From an uncultured Mycoplasmatota bacterium (GTDB lineage Bacteria > Bacillota_I > Bacilli_A > RF39 > UBA660), in contig UROI01000001.1 of the NCBI GenBank assembly GCA_900549325.1, forward strand, positions 62,001 through 126,000: DNA of 64,000 nt, read 5' to 3'. The translations under genes were made by a program, and so were the position numbers. Shown in pieces: positions 1-9,246 of this stretch (positions are counted from its first letter, which is position 1; each line of letters opens with the position of its first letter). The notes beneath the pieces are model-generated. The model made no database searches. It was not told the DNA's origin and was given only the letters and a program-made list of their open reading frames with translations.

Positions 1-1
1 T

Positions 2-1108
2 GGTGCCATTCTTGTATTTGTACCATTTGTTGCTGCAATTATATTAGCAATGGGTCATGACAAATTAGTTGCTATTAGTTCAACAGTTGTTTCAATGCTA
101 GTAGGTTTTATAGGAGGCATCTATATAACATTTAGAAATCCTAATAGTTACTATGGATATAGTGCTACTACTATTGAAGGATTATCTTCATTAGATTTAT
201 ATTCTAATATATGGGCTAAATTAGTTCTTCTTGTTCTTGGAGTTACTTTACTTATATTCTTCATATTAAGATATATTAAGAATGTTCAAGAAAAGAAAGT
301 TAAGTATGAATTAAATGATAGTAATGAAGTGTTAGTTTCTGAAGTTAAAGGTGATTACAAAAACATTAGAACATGGCCTATAGTTGTTGTTCTATCAGTA
401 ATACTTGTTATTCTTATTTTGGGATATTTACCTTGGAATACATTATTTGGTATAGAATGCTTTAATAAATTTAATGAATGGTTGCTTGGAATAAAAATTG
501 GAGATTTTGAAGTATTTTCTAATGTTATTACCGCTAATGCATCTTCATTAGGTAATTGGGCTAGTCTTGGTTCATATATGTCAATAATTATCACTTTAAT
601 TCTATTTACTTTAATTCTTAAATTTATTTATAGAGTTAAGTTTGATGATGTTGTTGACAACTTTATGAATGGTGCTAAGAAAATGGTACCAGCCGTATTC
701 TTAGTTATGCTTGCATCTGCTATATTAGTATGTGCTTATAACTTTGGATTCATGTCTAATATAATTAGTTTGATTTCTGAGTCTAAGCTAGGATTAAATG
801 TTTTAACAGGAACATTAATTAGTGGTTTAGGAACTCTTCTTCATTCTGATTTATATTATACTGTTGCTGGTGTATATTCTACAATGATAGCTCAAGTAAC
901 TGATGAATCATTATATTCTGTATATGCTTTATTATTCCAAAGTGTTTATGGTATTGTTAGTATTATAGGGCCTACTAGTTTATTAGTAATATTTGCTCTT
1001 AAATATTTTGATGTTCCATATACTACTTGGGTAAAATATATATGGAGATTTGTATTAATGCTATTGTTATTAGTAATACTAGTAATCTTAGTAATGTCAT
1101 TAATATAA
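2..1108 (+). CDS. Multi-pass permease, YfcC/AbgT-like, 5' end outside window
   Basis: The reading frame is open from base 2, so the gene begins upstream and only the C-terminal part (about 368 residues) is seen. It is an integral membrane protein with roughly eight hydrophobic segments separated by short polar loops and one longer charged cytoplasmic loop (Lys/Glu-rich, about 100 residues in). The pattern, with the phrase NFMNGAKKMVPA before a hydrophobic hairpin, resembles the YfcC / C4-dicarboxylate-carrier group of secondary transporters in the ion-transporter superfamily, which move carboxylates or amino acids. The substrate cannot be read from the sequence. A strong terminator follows the stop and a tandem-hairpin element separates it from clpC. 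The class (secondary transporter) is likely, the subfamily is a guess. Confidence 0.6.
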   Translation, partial: GAILVFVPFVAAIILAMGHDKLVAISSTVVSMLVGFIGGIYITFRNPNSYYGYSATTIEGLSSLDLYSNIWAKLVLLVLGVTLLIFFILRYIKNVQEKKVKYELNDSNEVLVSEVKGDYKNIRTWPIVVVLSVILVILILGYLPWNTLFGIECFNKFNEWLLGIKIGDFEVFSNVITANASSLGNWASLGSYMSIIITLILFTLILKFIYRVKFDDVVDNFMNGAKKMVPAVFLVMLASAILVCAYNFGFMSNIISLISESKLGLNVLTGTLISGLGTLLHSDLYYTVAGVYSTMIAQVTDESLYSVYALLFQSVYGIVSIIGPTSLLVIFALKYFDVPYTTWVKYIWRFVLMLLLLVILVILVMSLI

Positions 1109-1126
1109 CTATTTATAATAACAAAA

Positions 1127-1154
1127 ATGTCTAAAGTAATTTAGATGTTTTTTT
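1127..1154 (+). terminator. Rho-independent terminator of the permease gene
   Basis: Nine-base stem (1127-1135 with 1140-1148, two G-U wobbles), GTAA loop, then a run of seven T. It ends the upstream permease transcript. Confidence 0.75.
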
Positions 1155-1174
1155 ATTATAGGTATGTAGATACA

Positions 1175-1234
1175 CTGTTATTAGACCTTAGGCTAATAAC
1201 AGCACTTTAAGACTAAAAGAAAAGGCTTAAAGTG
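1175..1234 (+). repeat. Tandem-hairpin element, copy A
   Basis: Two hairpins abut with no linker. Hairpin 1 pairs 1175-1184 with 1193-1202 (10 bp, perfect) around loop ACCTTAGG. Hairpin 2 pairs 1203-1211 with 1226-1234 (9 bp, perfect) around a 14-base loop that starts AC and ends GG. It lies between a terminator and the clpC start, about 100 bases upstream of clpC. It has no T-tract, so it is not a terminator. It belongs to a seven-member family in this window. Confidence 0.8.
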
Positions 1235-1330
1235 AATATAAATAATAAAAAAAGTCTATTTTTCTTGATTAAAATTTAGAAAGTCATCTCATTATATTCA
1301 TAGAATATCTTAGAGAGGAGAAATAATAAT

Positions 1331-3637
1331 ATGATAGGAAATTTTAATGAGGAAGCACAAACTGCACTAATGAATGCAAAAAAAGAAATGTTGGATTTAG
1401 GACATCCATATATAGGAACAGAGCACTTACTTCTTTCTATTTTGAATACTGATAGTAATATTACTGAAAGATTAAATAGTTATGGTCTCTACTATGAAAA
1501 ATTTAAAGAAGAATTATCTAAAGTAGTAGGTACTAGTAAAAAGAAAAGTGAATATTTTTTATATACACCATTACTTAGAAAAGTGATTGAATCTGCTATT
1601 ATGGATAGTAAAGATAATAATGATGGTGAGGTAACTTTAGAACACTTATTTTTTTCAATGTTAGAAGAGGGCGAGGGTATTGCTATTAGAATACTAATCG
1701 GTATGGATATTGATGTAGAATCTATGTATGATGATTTTTCTACAAGTCTCATAAAAAAGAGTAAAAAAAATAAAAAAAAGAAATTACTTATAGATGATTT
1801 GGGAATTGATCTGACTAATGAAGCTAAAAATGGTAAATTAGATCCTGTAATCGGTAGGGAAAAAGAAGTTAGAAGAGTAATGGAAATACTTTGCAGGAGA
1901 ACTAAAAATAATCCTATTTTGATTGGTGAAGCAGGAGTAGGTAAGACTGCTATTGTAGAAGAACTATCTAGATTAATTGCTAATGAAGATGTTCCATCTG
2001 GATTAATAGGTAAAAGGGTTATTTCTTTAGATATGGCTACGATGGTTGCGGGAACTAAGTATCGTGGTGAATTTGAAGAAAGAATGAAAAAAGTACTTAA
2101 AGAAATTGAGGATAATACAGAAATTATTTTATTTATAGATGAAATTCATACTTTAGTTGGTGCAGGAGGTGCTGAGGGAGCAATAGATGCTTCAAATATA
2201 TTAAAACCTTCTTTAGCTAGAGGTAAAATTAGATGTATAGGAGCCACTACTACAGAAGAATATAAAAAATTTATTGAAAAGGATTCTGCCTTAGAAAGAA
2301 GATTTCAAAAGGTATTTGTTGATGAACCAAGTATTACTGAAACTAAAAATATTTTATTTAATATAAGAAGTATATATGAAAGATATCATAATGTTGTTAT
2401 TAATGATGATATACTTAATAGATTAGTTGATATGTCTGAAAAATATATATTTGATAGAAATAGACCTGACAAAGAAATTGATGTATTAGATGAAGTTTGT
2501 GCTAGAGTTAGTATGAAGGAAGTTAGTACTGATAGATTAAAGAATATTAAAAAAGAAATTAATAAGTTGAGTAAAGAAAAGAATAGTTTTATTATTGATA
2601 ATGATATTGATAAAGCTTTTGATATTAGGAAGAAAGAAGCTAGGTTAATGTCAGAACTTAATGAACTAGAATTATCTTGTAATATTAAAAAGAATGAAGT
2701 TATTATTTCAGATATTGCTTTTGTTATTGGTAATAGGGTAAAAATACCTACTGAAGATATACTTAGTAGTAATATGGATAGTATTTATGAGATGGAAAGG
2801 AAACTAAAGAGTATTATTATCGGTCATGATAATGTTATTGATAGTCTTATGAATATTACTAAAAGAATTAAATATGGTGACAATAAATGCTACTCTATGC
2901 TGTTTGTTGGTCCATCTGGAGTAGGTAAGACCTGCTTAGCTAAAGAATATGCTAAACTTTTAGTAGGCGAAAATAATTTTATTAGACTTGATATGAGTGA
3001 ATATAGTGATAGTACTTCAGTTAATAAGATACTTGGCTCTTCTCCAGGATATGTTGGATACGATGATAATAAAAACATTTTGGAAGAAATTAGAAATAAA
3101 CCTAATTCAGTATTATTGCTTGATGAAATAGATAAAGCTCATCCTTCGGTTATTAATTTATTTTATCAGATATTGGAAGAAGGCAAAATAAAAAATGCTA
3201 AAGGTGTTACAGTTAGATTTAATAATATAGTAATTATTATGACCTCAAATGTTGGATTTGAAAAGAATAGTATTGGCTTTAATAAAAATATTAATGGTAT
3301 AAATGATTTAAAAAATAGTTTTTCAACGGCATTTATTAATAGAATAGATGGTATAATGACTTTTGATAGATTAAATGAGAATGATATTAGAAGGATTATT
3401 ACTAACAAATTAGAATCTATTAGTAAAAAATATTCGAATATTAATATAAAATATGCTGATAATGTGGTAGATAAAATTATTAAAGAAAGTAACTTTTTTG
3501 AATTTGGGGCAAGGTGTCTTGATAAAATTATTTCTAGAGGAATAGAAAATGTTATATTGGAAGCGATTATTAATAATGTGAAGGATGTATATATTGATAA
3601 GTTAAATGAATATGAAAAAAATATCACTAAAGCCTAG
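1331..3637 (+). CDS. clpC: ClpC-type AAA+ unfoldase of the Clp protease
   Basis: ATP-dependent unfoldase that feeds proteins to the ClpP peptidase in the cytoplasm. The 768-residue protein has an N-terminal double Clp-N repeat (about 1-140), a first AAA+ module with Walker A GEAGVGKT near 199, a middle region with a UVR-like helix pair (about 405-445), and a second AAA+ module with GPSGVGKT near 527 and LLLDEIDKAHP. A ClpP-docking-type IGF tripeptide follows the second Walker B. The UVR-like insert and lack of a zinc-finger N-terminus favour ClpC over ClpB or ClpE; it is a little shorter than the usual ~810. ctsR, mcsA and mcsB, which usually precede clpC in Bacilli, are not adjacent, and I see no CtsR box upstream. 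GAGGAG ends about ten bases before the ATG. Confidence 0.88.
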   Translation: MIGNFNEEAQTALMNAKKEMLDLGHPYIGTEHLLLSILNTDSNITERLNSYGLYYEKFKEELSKVVGTSKKKSEYFLYTPLLRKVIESAIMDSKDNNDGEVTLEHLFFSMLEEGEGIAIRILIGMDIDVESMYDDFSTSLIKKSKKNKKKKLLIDDLGIDLTNEAKNGKLDPVIGREKEVRRVMEILCRRTKNNPILIGEAGVGKTAIVEELSRLIANEDVPSGLIGKRVISLDMATMVAGTKYRGEFEERMKKVLKEIEDNTEIILFIDEIHTLVGAGGAEGAIDASNILKPSLARGKIRCIGATTTEEYKKFIEKDSALERRFQKVFVDEPSITETKNILFNIRSIYERYHNVVINDDILNRLVDMSEKYIFDRNRPDKEIDVLDEVCARVSMKEVSTDRLKNIKKEINKLSKEKNSFIIDNDIDKAFDIRKKEARLMSELNELELSCNIKKNEVIISDIAFVIGNRVKIPTEDILSSNMDSIYEMERKLKSIIIGHDNVIDSLMNITKRIKYGDNKCYSMLFVGPSGVGKTCLAKEYAKLLVGENNFIRLDMSEYSDSTSVNKILGSSPGYVGYDDNKNILEEIRNKPNSVLLLDEIDKAHPSVINLFYQILEEGKIKNAKGVTVRFNNIVIIMTSNVGFEKNSIGFNKNINGINDLKNSFSTAFINRIDGIMTFDRLNENDIRRIITNKLESISKKYSNINIKYADNVVDKIIKESNFFEFGARCLDKIISRGIENVILEAIINNVKDVYIDKLNEYEKNITKA

Positions 3638-3646
3638 TGATATTTT
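3618..3646 (+). terminator. Terminator overlapping the clpC stop codon
   Basis: Twelve-base perfect stem (3618-3629 with 3635-3646) with loop AAGCC. The 3' arm contains the stop codon and runs into T residues. It also separates clpC from the convergent operon 3651-6013. Confidence 0.8.
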
Positions 3647-3650
3647 TTAA

Positions 3651-4679
3651 TTATTTTATTAATCCCCATCCAGTTACTACATATCTTCCGCCTTGTTTTT
3701 TTGCTGCTGCTGGAGGATTATTATATAGTTTGCCATTTATTGATAATGATGATGATTGACCACCATCTAGATTGGCAGCATTGTAAGCCCCATATCTAGT
3801 TAAGACATCTACCATGTCTTGAAGACTAGCTCCGTTTATATAATTTTCTCCATCTACTACTAGAAACAAGATTATACCTGATTTTGTTTGACCTATGGCT
3901 ACTCTTGGTGCATAACCCCATGGATCTCCAACTATTTCAAGTGGTTTTCCATTGACTATTAGAAATGGTCCAAATACCATAGCATCATTTATATTTGCTT
4001 TTAAGGCTTCGTTGGCAGTGGCATTGGTCATTAGTTTTAATTTTCCATCTTTGGTAAGTCCAATTATATTGTCTCTAGTTGTATCCGCAGTATCGGCTCC
4101 CCAAGTTATTTCCCCATCTTGAATAACTACGCCAATTGGTATATCCGAACCATATCCAGAGTCTTGGAAGCCTCCGCCATTAATACATACTGAACCACCA
4201 TATCTTTCACACATGGTGATTATTCTTTCGCCTTTACCACCAACATTAAACTCTTTTGTAGAAATTAATCTTACTTTTTCAGGTTTATAGATAGCTACTA
4301 GATATCCATTAGAATTTCCTACCTTTAAATCAATTACTTTGTAGTCATCATCAGGATTTTCTCTTGTATATAATTCTTCTTCATATTTGTCTTTATATTT
4401 AGTTTTTTCTTTTGTATCTATTACTATTGCATCTGTATTGGCATCTTCTTCAAATGATACAAAGTAGTTACCTGACATTATTTTGTCTATTGTTTTTTGA
4501 TTATAAAAGATATTAGCAAAATATTGGTGATGCATAGTTTTCATTGCAGTATTTACATACATATTTCGCACTTTATCCCATGGCCCATACATCATAAAGA
4601 AACACCAAGCTGCAATTAAATCTAAAATTATAAATACAATGGTTGTTTTATATATTTTTCTTTTTTTTCTTTCTCTCAT
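3651..4679 (-). CDS. Membrane-anchored phosphodiester glycosidase family (NAGPA/DUF2233) protein
   Basis: 342 residues: a basic N-terminus, one hydrophobic anchor (about 11-30) and an extracellular domain of the phosphodiester glycosidase / NAGPA family. Diagnostic motifs are VCINGGGF near 166 and ANLDGGQSSSL near 301-310, both glycine-rich turns of the active site. Family members hydrolyse sugar phosphodiesters or act on exopolysaccharide; the actual substrate is unknown. The start has GGAGGT six bases upstream and overlaps the stop of the preceding gene by one base (TAATG), which indicates translational coupling. The upstream partner is also an anchored extracellular protein, so both probably work on the outer face of the membrane or in the wall. 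Confidence 0.82.
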   Translation of the reverse strand: MRERKKRKIYKTTIVFIILDLIAAWCFFMMYGPWDKVRNMYVNTAMKTMHHQYFANIFYNQKTIDKIMSGNYFVSFEEDANTDAIVIDTKEKTKYKDKYEEELYTRENPDDDYKVIDLKVGNSNGYLVAIYKPEKVRLISTKEFNVGGKGERIITMCERYGGSVCINGGGFQDSGYGSDIPIGVVIQDGEITWGADTADTTRDNIIGLTKDGKLKLMTNATANEALKANINDAMVFGPFLIVNGKPLEIVGDPWGYAPRVAIGQTKSGIILFLVVDGENYINGASLQDMVDVLTRYGAYNAANLDGGQSSSLSINGKLYNNPPAAAKKQGGRYVVTGWGLIK

Positions 4680-6013
4680 TATTCTACCTCCAAAGGACTA
4701 TCTATAGTTCCTGTACCTTTGGTAAGTTTATCTTTATCTATAGATATTACTGGTACTATTTTTAAACTTGTTGAAGATGATTTTGTATATAGTTTAAAAT
4801 CATTTTGGAATACATACATATTATTACTATTTTTCTCTATTCCAGTAGACATAAAGTAATTTGTTAGTTTATTATTTAAGATTGTGTCTCCTAGTGAAAG
4901 TATTGATACTTTAGTATCTATTGTCTCGTTAAGTACTTTAGTATAGTCATAACTTGTAGTATTACTATATAGCCCATTAGCAAATTTTGTCTCTTTAATT
5001 AAATCTTTATAACTTAATTTGTTTAGATATGTATTATTTAAGTAGTAAGCTAATGTCTTATTTTTTGTATCATTATATTGATATCCATTGGATGAATAAT
5101 TATATTTTTGTTCTTCACTGTTAATTGTTAAGTAATTATTTAGTGATAATTTTACTTCTTTTTCATTAACTTCATATATTCTCCAAATATCATTGCCAAG
5201 TTTTACATAACTTCCAAATAAACTATTTTCTCCTTCAAAAATGTATGGGTTACTTTCTGTACCATCACCACCAGTTGCTTCTATTGTTGCTTTGATTGTT
5301 ATTACTGGTTTGATTCCTATTACATCAGTACCATCACTTTTACCAAGCTTTCCATCATTATCTATATACCATGATTTATTTTCTTTATTATTATTTATTA
5401 AATAAAAGTATTCTTCATTATTCATAAAACTATCATTACCGCCAGTGTTTACATAATCATTTAATGATGGTATTGTTATGTATGTATCTTCGGTTAAATC
5501 TTTACATGATATACTTTTAGTATCTTCAATTACATCTTTACAAGTTTTGGTAAATGTTAAGTATTTACTCATATTATTTAAATTGCTTTCAAGTATACCT
5601 GTGTATTCTTCATTATTTTTTTTTGTTAACCATTTACTTATATAAGAAGAATTATAATCTTTATTTTCTCCTTTAGCTAGTGATGTTATACTACTATCTG
5701 ATATCATAGTAATTGTATTATCAGTATTTATCTTCATTATTCTCCATAATAGATTTGAATATGAGACATAATTGTTTACATCAGTACCACTGAAATAGTA
5801 TTCACCATTTATTACTTTGAAATTTTCATTATCTTTATTGCTTTCTTTAATATTTTTTGCCATAGAATTTGTCTCTTCTACCTTGTTATTTTCTATGTAT
5901 AATTTAATAAATCTTCCTCCATAAAAAATAACACATGCTGATAAGAACATCAGGCTTACTAAATTAAATATTTTTTGTACATTTAACTTTCTTTTACTTC
6001 TTTCTTTATTCAC
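4679..6013 (-). CDS. Anchored extracellular protein with two W-R-I repeat domains, unknown function
   Basis: 444 residues. A basic N-terminus is followed by a single membrane segment (about 14-34) and a long Asn/Thr/Tyr-rich extracellular part. Two copies of a module are visible: one with NNYVSYSNLLWRIMKI near 80-95 and one with GSYVKLGNDIWRIYEV near 262-277, each followed by a threonine/serine-rich strand region. I recognise this repeat from surface proteins of Firmicutes but know no function for it. The start is GTG with GAGGG eight to nine bases upstream; an ATG just upstream is out of frame. It is the first gene of a two-gene operon with the phosphodiester glycosidase family gene. Confidence 0.7.
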   Translation of the reverse strand: MNKERSKRKLNVQKIFNLVSLMFLSACVIFYGGRFIKLYIENNKVEETNSMAKNIKESNKDNENFKVINGEYYFSGTDVNNYVSYSNLLWRIMKINTDNTITMISDSSITSLAKGENKDYNSSYISKWLTKKNNEEYTGILESNLNNMSKYLTFTKTCKDVIEDTKSISCKDLTEDTYITIPSLNDYVNTGGNDSFMNNEEYFYLINNNKENKSWYIDNDGKLGKSDGTDVIGIKPVITIKATIEATGGDGTESNPYIFEGENSLFGSYVKLGNDIWRIYEVNEKEVKLSLNNYLTINSEEQKYNYSSNGYQYNDTKNKTLAYYLNNTYLNKLSYKDLIKETKFANGLYSNTTSYDYTKVLNETIDTKVSILSLGDTILNNKLTNYFMSTGIEKNSNNMYVFQNDFKLYTKSSSTSLKIVPVISIDKDKLTKGTGTIDSPLEVE

Positions 6014-6197
6014 TTCATCATCCCTCTTTTACCATTTAATTATATCAAAACTAATATATTTTTACAATAGTTCACTCATAATATTTTTCAAGTATTGAGT
6101 ACGATATTTTTCTACTTTGATGTAACAATAAAATTTTAAAATAAAAATAATTTACTTAGTATAAAATAAATGTTATAATGGTACTAGGTGAATTGTA

Positions 6198-6392
6198 ATG
6201 AATTATAATTTAGGAGATAAAGTAATTATGAAAAAAGTACATCCATGTGGTTCTAGTGAATTTGAAATAATTAGATTAGGGGCAGATATAAAGATTAAAT
6301 GTACTAATTGTTCTAGAGTGATAATGCTTCCTAGAGTGGATTTTAATAAAAAAATAAAAAAGGTGGTCGAAAATGAAAAAAAAGAAGGTTAA
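6198..6392 (+). CDS. DUF951 family small protein (YyzM-like)
   Basis: 64 residues with the DUF951 pattern: NLGDKVIMKKVHPCGSSEFE followed by a C-x-x-C pair (KCTNCSRVIML). The His/Cys and CxxC residues suggest a small zinc-binding or nucleic-acid-binding fold; function is unknown. In Bacillus this gene is near ychF, and ychF is also close here (8153 onward), with the AbgT-type gene inserted between. AGGTGA lies seven bases before the ATG. Its 3' end overlaps the next gene by 20 bases. Confidence 0.8.
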   Translation: MNYNLGDKVIMKKVHPCGSSEFEIIRLGADIKIKCTNCSRVIMLPRVDFNKKIKKVVENEKKEG

Positions 6393-7908
6393 GCTACATC
6401 CAGCTTTAGTATTTTTAATTCTTACTTTAGTTGTTATGATACTTAGTAGTTTGGGTAGCATATTTAATTTAGAGGCTAGTTATTATGTAGTTAATGATGT
6501 TACAGGGGATTTGACAACACAAACTGTTAATATACATAATTTATTTAATAGAACAGGTCTACAGTATTTGATTAGCAATATGTTAAATAATTTTATTAGT
6601 TTTGCTCCTCTTGGTAATTTAATTATTGGATTACTTGGAGTTGGCGTAGGATATAAGAGTGGTTTTCTTAATTCAATGTTTAAAGTTATTGGTGAAAAGG
6701 TACCAAGAAAAGTTCTTACTTTTTTAGTTGTACTTCTTGGCGTTATCTTTTCAATGTTTTATGAAGTTGGATATGTTATATTAATTCCGCTAGCGGCAAT
6801 ACTATTTATGAACTTAGGTAGACATCCATCTGCAGGTATCTGTGCTGCTTTTGCTGGTATTACTTTTGGATATGGTGGCAATGTAATTGTTAACAGACTA
6901 GATAGTATGTTAACTACTTACTCAAATAAAGCTGCACTTATACTTGATTCTTCATATAATGTTAATTTATTTGGTAATATTATTTTTACTATAGTTAGTA
7001 CAATACTTGTTGTTTATGTTGGTATGATAGTTACAGAAAGATTCATTATACCAAAACTTGGTAAATATTCTTTTGATGAAGAGGAGCCATCACAAGTTGG
7101 TGAAGTTTCTAAGAAGGAGAGAAAAGGTATTGCTATAGCACTCCTTGCTACAATGGTAGTTGGTCTTTTACTTATATATTGCATTATTAAAGGTCTTCCT
7201 TTCTCAGGACTATTCCTAGATCTTAGTCAAAGTAAATATGTTGATATGTTATTTGGAGAAGGTTCGTATTTTTATCAAGGCTCTGTTACTATATTCTCAT
7301 TCTTACTTATATTTAGTTCATTAATATATGGAATGAGAGTAAAAACAATAAATAATAATAGAGATTTAGTTGATGGAATGAGTTATTATTTAAAGGATGT
7401 TGCTTCTTTATTAGTACTTATATTCTTTGCTTCACAATTCTGTATGATATTTAGAGAAACTAACATAGGTTTATTTATTGTTGCTTCCTTATCTGAATTA
7501 CTTAATGGTATGCAGCTATCAGGACTTGCTCTTGTCGTTATTACATTCTTAATAGTAGCTTTATCAACGTTCTTTGTTCCTATGGCTTCGACTAAATGGG
7601 CTATGATTTCACCAGTAATTGTTCCAATGTTTATGCAAAGCTCTATGACTCCTGAATTTGCTGAAGTTGTCTTTAGAGCTGGGGATTCTTGTATCAAAGG
7701 TATTACCCCAGTATTTAGTTATTTTGTTATACTAATTGGGTTCTTACATATTTATGATAAGAGAAAGAATGATGTTATTACTATTACTGATGCTATGTCA
7801 TTAATGGTACCTTATACTATTGCTTTTGTAATATTATACTTTGTTATAATGTTAGCATTCTATATTATGGGAATACCTATAGGATTTGGAACTAATGTTA
7901 TGTTATAA
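6373..7908 (+). CDS. AbgT family transporter
   Basis: 511 residues with about twelve hydrophobic segments. The stretch RHPSAGICAAFAGITFGYGGN (about 152-172) is the AbgT signature, and the C-terminal half contains the symmetric second hairpin with MASTKWAMISPVIVP. AbgT proteins are proton- or sodium-coupled transporters; characterised members import p-aminobenzoyl-glutamate or export sulfonamides. The substrate here is not predictable. GGTGG precedes the ATG inside the DUF951 gene, so the two are co-translated. A terminator follows directly. Confidence 0.85.
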   Translation: MKKKKVKLHPALVFLILTLVVMILSSLGSIFNLEASYYVVNDVTGDLTTQTVNIHNLFNRTGLQYLISNMLNNFISFAPLGNLIIGLLGVGVGYKSGFLNSMFKVIGEKVPRKVLTFLVVLLGVIFSMFYEVGYVILIPLAAILFMNLGRHPSAGICAAFAGITFGYGGNVIVNRLDSMLTTYSNKAALILDSSYNVNLFGNIIFTIVSTILVVYVGMIVTERFIIPKLGKYSFDEEEPSQVGEVSKKERKGIAIALLATMVVGLLLIYCIIKGLPFSGLFLDLSQSKYVDMLFGEGSYFYQGSVTIFSFLLIFSSLIYGMRVKTINNNRDLVDGMSYYLKDVASLLVLIFFASQFCMIFRETNIGLFIVASLSELLNGMQLSGLALVVITFLIVALSTFFVPMASTKWAMISPVIVPMFMQSSMTPEFAEVVFRAGDSCIKGITPVFSYFVILIGFLHIYDKRKNDVITITDAMSLMVPYTIAFVILYFVIMLAFYIMGIPIGFGTNVML

Positions 7909-7910
7909 AT

Positions 7911-7938
7911 AAAAAGTTGTACTTCGGTATAACTTTTT
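7911..7938 (+). terminator. Terminator after the AbgT-type gene
   Basis: Twelve-base stem (7911-7922 with 7927-7938, one G-U pair) closed by a TTCG tetraloop, followed by T residues. Confidence 0.85.
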
Positions 7939-7953
7939 TAAATCTTATATCCT

Positions 7954-8041
7954 ATGCTTATATATAATAGATATGGTTGATATATTTATTTGAGACAATA
8001 CTTTGGCTCAAATAAACACTTTAAGACCTAGGCTTAAAGTG
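7954..8041 (+). repeat. Tandem-hairpin element, copy B
   Basis: Starts with a 5' box (TGCTTATATATAATAG, 7955-7970), then hairpin 1 (7985-7994 with 8007-8016, 10 bp perfect, loop starts ACA and ends TGG) and, directly abutting, hairpin 2 (8017-8025 with 8033-8041, 9 bp perfect, loop ACCTAGG). It ends about 95 bases before the ychF ATG and has no T-tract. Confidence 0.8.
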
Positions 8042-8137
8042 AAACAAATAAAAAAATATTTATAATTACTTGTATAAAAATGTTTATTTTATAGTTATTT
8101 TTTGTTATAATATTTAGGTAAGAAAGAAGTGATATAA

Positions 8138-9235
8138 ATGAGTTTAACTGCTGGTATTGTAGGCCTTCCTAATGTAGGAAAGAGTACATTATTTAATGCT
8201 ATAACTAAAAAGAATATACTAGCTGCAAATTATCCATTTGCTACAATTGATCCTAATGTTGGCGTAGTTACTGTTCCAGATAAGAGAGTAGAAGTATTGG
8301 AAAATATGTATGTTCCAGAGAGAACTATTCCTACTACTTATGAATTTACAGATATTGCAGGACTGGTAAAGGGGGCTAGTACTGGTGAAGGACTTGGTAA
8401 TAAGTTTTTATCACATATAAGACAAGTAGATGCTATCGTTGAGGTTGTTAGATGTTTTGATGATGAAAATATTATTCATGTTGATGGTAGTGTTGACCCA
8501 ATAAGAGATATTGAAGTTATTAATGTAGAACTAGTTCTTTCGGATTTAGAAATTATTACTACAAGAATTGGTAAAATTGGTAAAAAAGCTATGACTACTA
8601 AAAACAAGGATGATGTTAAAGAAATAGAATTATTAGAAAAAATAAAAGATGCCTTAGAAAAGAATATTCCTGTTAGAAAACTTGGCTTAGATGATGAAGA
8701 AAAGAAAATTATTAGTTCATTTAATTTAATTACTTTAAAACCGATTATATATGCTCTTAATGTTAGTGAAGAAGATATTGTTAATGGTAATGAGTATACA
8801 AATGGAGTATGTGAGTATGCTAAAAAAGAAGGGAGTGAAGTAGTTATTATTTCTGCGAAGATAGAGAGTGAACTTGCTGAACTTGATGATGATGAAAAAA
8901 TGCTATTCTTAAATGAACTTGGTATTACTTCAAGTGGTCTTGATAAGTTAATTGATAAAACTTATAAATTACTTGGACTTGCTACATTCTTTACTGTTGG
9001 ATCTGATGAAGTTAGAGCTTGGACATTTAAAAAAGGTATGAAGGCTCCTGAATGTGCTGGTATTATTCATTCGGATTTTGAAAGAGGCTTTATTAAAGCA
9101 GAAGTTATGTCTTATGATGATTTAGTAGCTGCTGGTAGTGAACTAAAAGTTAGAGAAGCTGGTAGAGCAAGAATTGAAGGAAAAGAATATGTAATGCAGG
9201 ACGGAGATATTTGTCATTTTAGATTTAATGTATAG
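8138..9235 (+). CDS. ychF: YchF/OLA1 family GTPase/ATPase
   Basis: 365 residues, the normal length. Residues 8-16 (GLPNVGKST) are the P-loop, FTDIAGLVKGAS is switch II/G3, and the C-terminal TGS-like domain ends CHFRFNV as in all YchF proteins. The family is a ribosome-associated P-loop NTPase that prefers ATP and is linked to stress and translation quality. AAGAAGTGA ends six bases before the ATG, and TATAAT-like sequence lies about 35 bases further up. pepF starts 11 bases after its stop, so the two are probably one transcript. Confidence 0.95.
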   Translation: MSLTAGIVGLPNVGKSTLFNAITKKNILAANYPFATIDPNVGVVTVPDKRVEVLENMYVPERTIPTTYEFTDIAGLVKGASTGEGLGNKFLSHIRQVDAIVEVVRCFDDENIIHVDGSVDPIRDIEVINVELVLSDLEIITTRIGKIGKKAMTTKNKDDVKEIELLEKIKDALEKNIPVRKLGLDDEEKKIISSFNLITLKPIIYALNVSEEDIVNGNEYTNGVCEYAKKEGSEVVIISAKIESELAELDDDEKMLFLNELGITSSGLDKLIDKTYKLLGLATFFTVGSDEVRAWTFKKGMKAPECAGIIHSDFERGFIKAEVMSYDDLVAAGSELKVREAGRARIEGKEYVMQDGDICHFRFNV

Positions 9236-9246
9236 AAAGGGTAAAT

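Noticed and set aside
1175..1234. Tandem hairpins as plain transcription terminators
   Set aside because: None of the seven copies is followed by a T-tract, and where the upstream gene needs a terminator a separate good one is already present.
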